Origin: Auanema rhodensis
Taxonomy: Eukaryota > Nematoda > Chromadorea > Rhabditida > Rhabditidae
Direction: 5' to 3'
Length of the DNA: 64,000 nucleotides
Assembly: GCA_964057225.1 (NCBI GenBank)
Contig: OZ059899.1
Span: 1,860,001-1,924,000, forward strand
In this document: positions 60,453 to 64,000 of the stretch, in pieces
How positions within the stretch are numbered: position 1 is the first letter of the stretch
Layout: each line of letters opens with the position of its first letter
Notes under the pieces: model-generated
Seen by the model: the letters and a program-made list of their open reading frames with translations, nothing else
Told to the model about the DNA's origin: nothing
Database searches by the model: none
Made by a program: the position numbers and the translations under genes

Positions 60453-63400
60453 TGCGTCGATCTGTGTTATCAGATTTGCGCTAGCTTAAAAATGCACCGA
60501 GATATCAACTGATATAAGTTCACACTTATATCCTCGATTTTCACCCTGAAGAATTAATTTTTTCGTTGAATTACATTGTCCATCGTCTTTGCCTTGAAAA
60601 ATGGAATCTAAAAACATCTACTTTTTGCTAAATTATTCTGAAATTTTTCGAAAAAATTTTTTTGTTAAAATGTTTTTGGAAGCAATGTTGAGTGTACATG
60701 GAAACTCAACATACACTAATGCATCATTTTTCAAACAATCATAACTAATTTGTATATTAAGCGTTTCTCAATGTAGTATAGTGCATTCGATGCGGATTTT
60801 TAAGCTGCGTCGATCTGTGTGATCAGATTTGCGCTAGCTTAAAAATGCACCGAGATATCAACTGATATAAGTTCACACTTATATCCTCGATTTTCACCCT
60901 GAAGAATTGATTTTTTCGTTGAATAACATTGTCTATCGTCTTTGCCTTGAAAAATGGAATCTAAAAACATCTACTTTTTGCTAAATTATTTTGAAATTTT
61001 TCGAAAAAATTTTTGTCAAAATGTTTTTGGAAGCAATGTTGAGTGTACATGGAAACTCAACATACACTAATGCATCATTTTTCAAACGATCATAACTAAT
61101 TTTTGTATCAAGCGTTTCTCGATGTAGTATAGTGCATTCGATGCGGATTTTTAAGCTGCGTCGATCTGTGTTATCAGATTTGCGCTAGCTTAAAAATGCA
61201 CCGAGATATCAACTGATATAAGTTCACACTTATATCTTCGATTTTCACCCTGAAGAATTAATTTTTTTGTTGAATAACATTGTCCATCGTCTTTGCCTTA
61301 AAAAAGGAATCTAAAAACATCTACTTTTTGCTAAATTATTTTGAAATTTTTCGAAAAAATTTTTGTCAAAATGTTTTTGGAAGCAATGTTGAGTGTACAT
61401 GGAAACTCAACATACACTAATGCATCATTTTTCAAACAATCATAACTAATTTGTGTATCAAGCGTTTCTCAATGTAGTATAGTGCATTCGATGCGGATTT
61501 TTAAGCTGCGTCGATCTGTGTTATCAGATTTGCGCTAGCTTAAAAATGCACCGAGATATCAACTGATATAAGTTCACACTTATATCCTCGATTTTCACCC
61601 TGAAGAATTAATTTTTTCGTTGAATAACATTGTCCATCGTCTTTGCCTTGAAAAATGGAATCTAAAAACATCTACTTTTTGCTAAATTATTTTGAAATTT
61701 TTCGAAAAAATTTTTGTCAAAATGTTTTTGGAAGCAATGTTGAGTGTACATGGAAACTCAACATACACTAATGCATCATTTTTCAAACAATCATAACTAA
61801 TTTGTGTATCAAGCGTTTCTCAATGTAGTATAGTGCATTCGATGCGGATTTTTAAGCTGCGTCGATCTGTGTTATCAGATTTGCGCTAGCTTAAAAATGC
61901 ACCGAGATATCAACTGATATAAGTTCACACTTATATCCTCGATTTTCACCCTGAAGAATTAATTTTTTCGTTGAATAACATTGTCCATCGTCTTTGCCTT
62001 AAAAAATGGAATCTAAAAACATCTACTTTTTGCTAAATTATTTTGAAATTTTTCGAAAAAATTTTTGTCAAAATGTTTTTGGAAGCAATGTTGAGTGTAC
62101 ATGGAAACTCAACATACACTAATGCATCATTTTTCAAACAATCATAACTAATTTGTGTATCAAGCGTTTCTCAATGTAGTATAGTGCATTCGATGCGGAT
62201 TTTTAAGCTGCGTCGATCTGTGTTATCAGATTTGCGCTAGCTTAAAAATGCACCGAGATATCAACTGATATAAGTTCACACTTATATCCTCGATTTTCAC
62301 CCTGAAGAATTGATTTTTTCGTTGAATAACATTGTCCATCGTCTTTGCCTTGAAAAATGAAATCTAAAAACATCTACTTTTTGCTAAATTATTTTGAAAT
62401 TTTTCGAAAAAATTTTTGTCAAAATGTTTTTGGAAGCAATGTTAAGTGTACATGGAAACTCAACATACACTAATGCATCATTTTTCAAACGATCATAACT
62501 AATTTTTGTATTGAGCGTTTCTCAATGTAGTATAGTGCATTCGATGCGGATTTTTAAGCTGCGTCGATCTGTGTTATCAGATTTGCGCTAGCTTAAAAAT
62601 GCACCGAGATATCAACTGATATAAGTTCACACTTATATCCTCGATTTTCACCCTGAAGAATTAATTTTTTCGTTGAATAACATTGTCCATCGTCTTTGCC
62701 TTGAAAAATGGAATCTAAAAACATCTACTTTTTGCTAAATTATTTTGAAATTTTTCGAAAAAATTTTTGTCAAAATGTTTTTGGAAGCAATGTTGAGTGT
62801 ACATGGAAACTCAACATACACTAATGCATCATTTTTCAAACGATCATAACTAATTTTTGTATCAAGCGTTTCTCAACGTAGTATAGTGCATTCGATGCGG
62901 ATTTTTAAGCTGCGTCGATCTGTGTTATCAGATTTGCGCTAGCTTAAAAATGCACCGAGATATCAACTGATATAAGTTCACACTTATATCCTCGATTTTC
63001 ACCCTGAAGAATTGATTTTTTCGTTGAATAACATTGTCCATCGTCTTTGCCTTGGAAAATGAAATCTAAAAACATCTACTTTTTGCTAAATTATTTTGAA
63101 ATTTTTCGAAAAAATTTTTGTCAAAATGTTTTTGGAAGCAATGTTGAGTGTACATGGAAACTCAACATACACTAATGCATCATTTTTCAAACGATCATAA
63201 CTAATTTTTGTATTGTGCGTTTCTCAATGTAGTATAGTGCATTCGATGCGGATTTTTAAGCTGCGTCGATCTGTGTTATCAGATTTGCGCTAGCTTAAAA
63301 ATGCACCGAGATATCAACTGATATAAGTTCACACTTATATCCTCGATTTTCACCCTGAAGAAATATTTTTTTCGTTGAATAACATTGTCCATCGTCTTTG

Positions 63401-63612
63401 CCTTGAAAAAAGGAATCTAAAAACATCTACTTTTTGCTAAATTATTTTGAAATTTTTCGAAAAAATTTTTGTCAAAATGTTTTTGGAAACAATGTTGAGT
63501 GTACATGGAAACTCAACATACACTAATGCATCATTTTTCAAACGATCATAACTAATTTTTGTATTAAGCGTTTCTCAATGTAGTATAGTGCATTCGATGC
63601 GGATTTTTAAGC
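60453..63612 (-). repeat. Nine minus monomers (3160 bp) bounded by matching 353-bp monomers
   Basis: The first monomer (60453-60805) is 353 bp, with GAATTACATTG, seven T before GTTAAAATG, CAAACAATC, and a following GTGTGATCAG. The same set recurs from 63613, 3160 bp later. Between them, 61157 has lost a base (CCTTAAAAAAGG), 61507 and 61858 are near identical (CAAACAATC, TTTGTGTATCAAGC), 62209 has GTTAAGTGTAC, and 63262 has GAAATATTTTTTTCG. This may be one unit of another 9-monomer HOR that continues past the window. Confidence 0.83.
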
Positions 63613-63965
63613 TGCGTCGATCTGTGTTATCAGATTTGCGCTAGCTTAAAAATGCACCGAGATATCAACTGATATAAGTTCACACTTATATCCTCGATTT
63701 TCACCCTGAAGAATTAATTTTTTCGTTGAATTACATTGTCCATCGTCTTTGCCTTGAAAAATGGAATCTAAAAACATCTACTTTTTGCTAAATTATTCTG
63801 AAATTTTTCGAAAAAATTTTTTTGTTAAAATGTTTTTGGAAGCAATGTTGAGTGTACATGGAAACTCAACATACACTAATGCATCATTTTTCAAACAATC
63901 ATAACTAATTTGTGTATTAAGCGTTTCTCAATGTAGTATAGTGCATTCGATGCGGATTTTTAAGC
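63613..63965 (-). repeat. 353-bp monomer repeating the one at 60453
   Basis: It shares GAATTACATTG, the two-base T-tract gain with GTTAAAATG, CAAACAATC, and the following GTGTGATCAG with 60453-60805. I noticed one difference, TTTGTGTATT here against TTTGTATATT there. Confidence 0.85.
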
Positions 63966-64000
63966 TGCGTCGATCTGTGTGATCAGATTTGCGCTAGCTT
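63966..64000 (-). repeat. Partial monomer at the right edge
   Basis: Only the first 35 bases of a minus monomer are present, ending GCGCTAGCTT. It carries the GTGTGATCAG variant also seen at 60816. The array clearly continues beyond the window. Confidence 0.92.

Larger units (their letters stand above)
26769..64000 (-). repeat. Minus-orientation satellite array, 106 monomers plus a 35-bp partial
   Basis: The reverse complement of the same monomer runs from 26769, marked by TGCGTCGA at 26769, 27120 and so on to 63966. The span of 37197 bp is 9 bp less than 106 x 351. Seventeen monomers lose one T in the tract written ACATCTACTTTTGCT (for example near 33605, 36408, 39568, 42724, 46583, 50092, 55350). 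One loses a base near 61300. One base is gained at 47320 and in each of four 9-T tracts (57456, 58159, 58511, 59564), and two bases are gained at about 60658 and 63820. The sum is -9, matching the span. The diagnostic variants differ from those of the plus block, so this is not a simple recent inversion of it. The array runs off the right edge of the window. Confidence 0.97.

Noticed and set aside
1-64000. CRISPR array or bacterial repeat locus
   Set aside because: The repeat is 351 bp with no unique spacers. The array is a head-to-tail satellite, and no cas or other genes are present.
1-64000. CENP-B box (consensus NTTCGNNNNANNCGGGN)
   Set aside because: The best spot I found, in TTTCGTTGAATAACATT, keeps TTCG and the central A but matches none of the CGGG, 5 of 9 fixed bases. 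It is not a credible site.
1-64000. Assignment to a named satellite such as the Drosophila 359-bp family or the roughly 360-bp Tribolium castaneum satellite
   Set aside because: Length and AT-richness are similar, but I do not recognise the Drosophila sequence here and cannot recall the beetle consensus reliably. A database search with one monomer would settle it.
26769-64000. Minus block as a recent inverted copy of the plus block
   Set aside because: The minus monomers carry different diagnostic variants and different HOR periods, so a simple recent inversion or an assembly fold-back would not explain them.
1-64000. rRNA or tRNA gene clusters, telomere repeats, or transposon insertions
   Set aside because: No interruption of the monomer grid is large enough to hold one, and no short telomere-like tandem motif or terminal repeats with target duplications were seen.

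Overview
The whole 64 kb window is one kind of DNA: an uninterrupted tandem array of a satellite monomer of about 351 bp. I see no protein-coding gene, rRNA, tRNA, transposon, CRISPR array or unique flanking sequence. The monomer at 1054-1404, counted by hand, has 110 G+C in 351 bases (31.3% GC) and 13 CpG against 8.6 expected from its base content (ratio about 1.5). Long satellite arrays like this belong to eukaryotic heterochromatin, typically centromeric or pericentromeric. The undepleted CpG fits an organism with little CpG methylation in its repeats, as in many insects and other invertebrates. That is an inference, and I cannot name the species or match the monomer to a named satellite family from memory.

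Layout: taking TCGACGCA as monomer position 1, bases 1-26768 hold 76 complete plus-orientation monomers (P1-P76) and a 92-bp stub (P77). Every monomer checked starts on an exact 351-bp grid. At 26768/26769 the array flips orientation without an intervening sequence. From 26769 to 63965 there are 106 monomers in minus orientation, then a 35-bp partial one. The minus block is 9 bp shorter than 106 x 351, and A/T homopolymer changes that I could locate account for this exactly (seventeen 1-bp losses in one T tract, one other loss, nine gained bases).

Within the arrays there is multi-level higher-order repeat (HOR) structure. The plus block is built on alternating A and B monomers (702-bp dimer), organised into a 7-monomer, 2457-bp unit (4213, 13339, 15796, and an enlarged version at 18604) and a 26-monomer, 9126-bp macro-duplication. 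The minus block uses other variants and holds three consecutive copies of a 9-monomer, 3157-bp unit at 34840-44310, then shorter 3-, 4- and 5-monomer units up to about 57.3 kb. A more divergent tail to the end carries T-tract expansions. Chimeric monomers mark probable unequal-exchange points.

Each monomer carries several dyad symmetries. The longest is a 51-bp imperfect inverted repeat across the monomer boundary. Two others have perfect 9-bp arms and are almost unbroken across the roughly 183 monomers. These and the orientation switch are the best candidates for biological function. There is no good CENP-B box. The four open reading frames above 60 codons arise by chance when a satellite stop codon is mutated. 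I found no evidence for a new gene system; the interest lies in the architecture.
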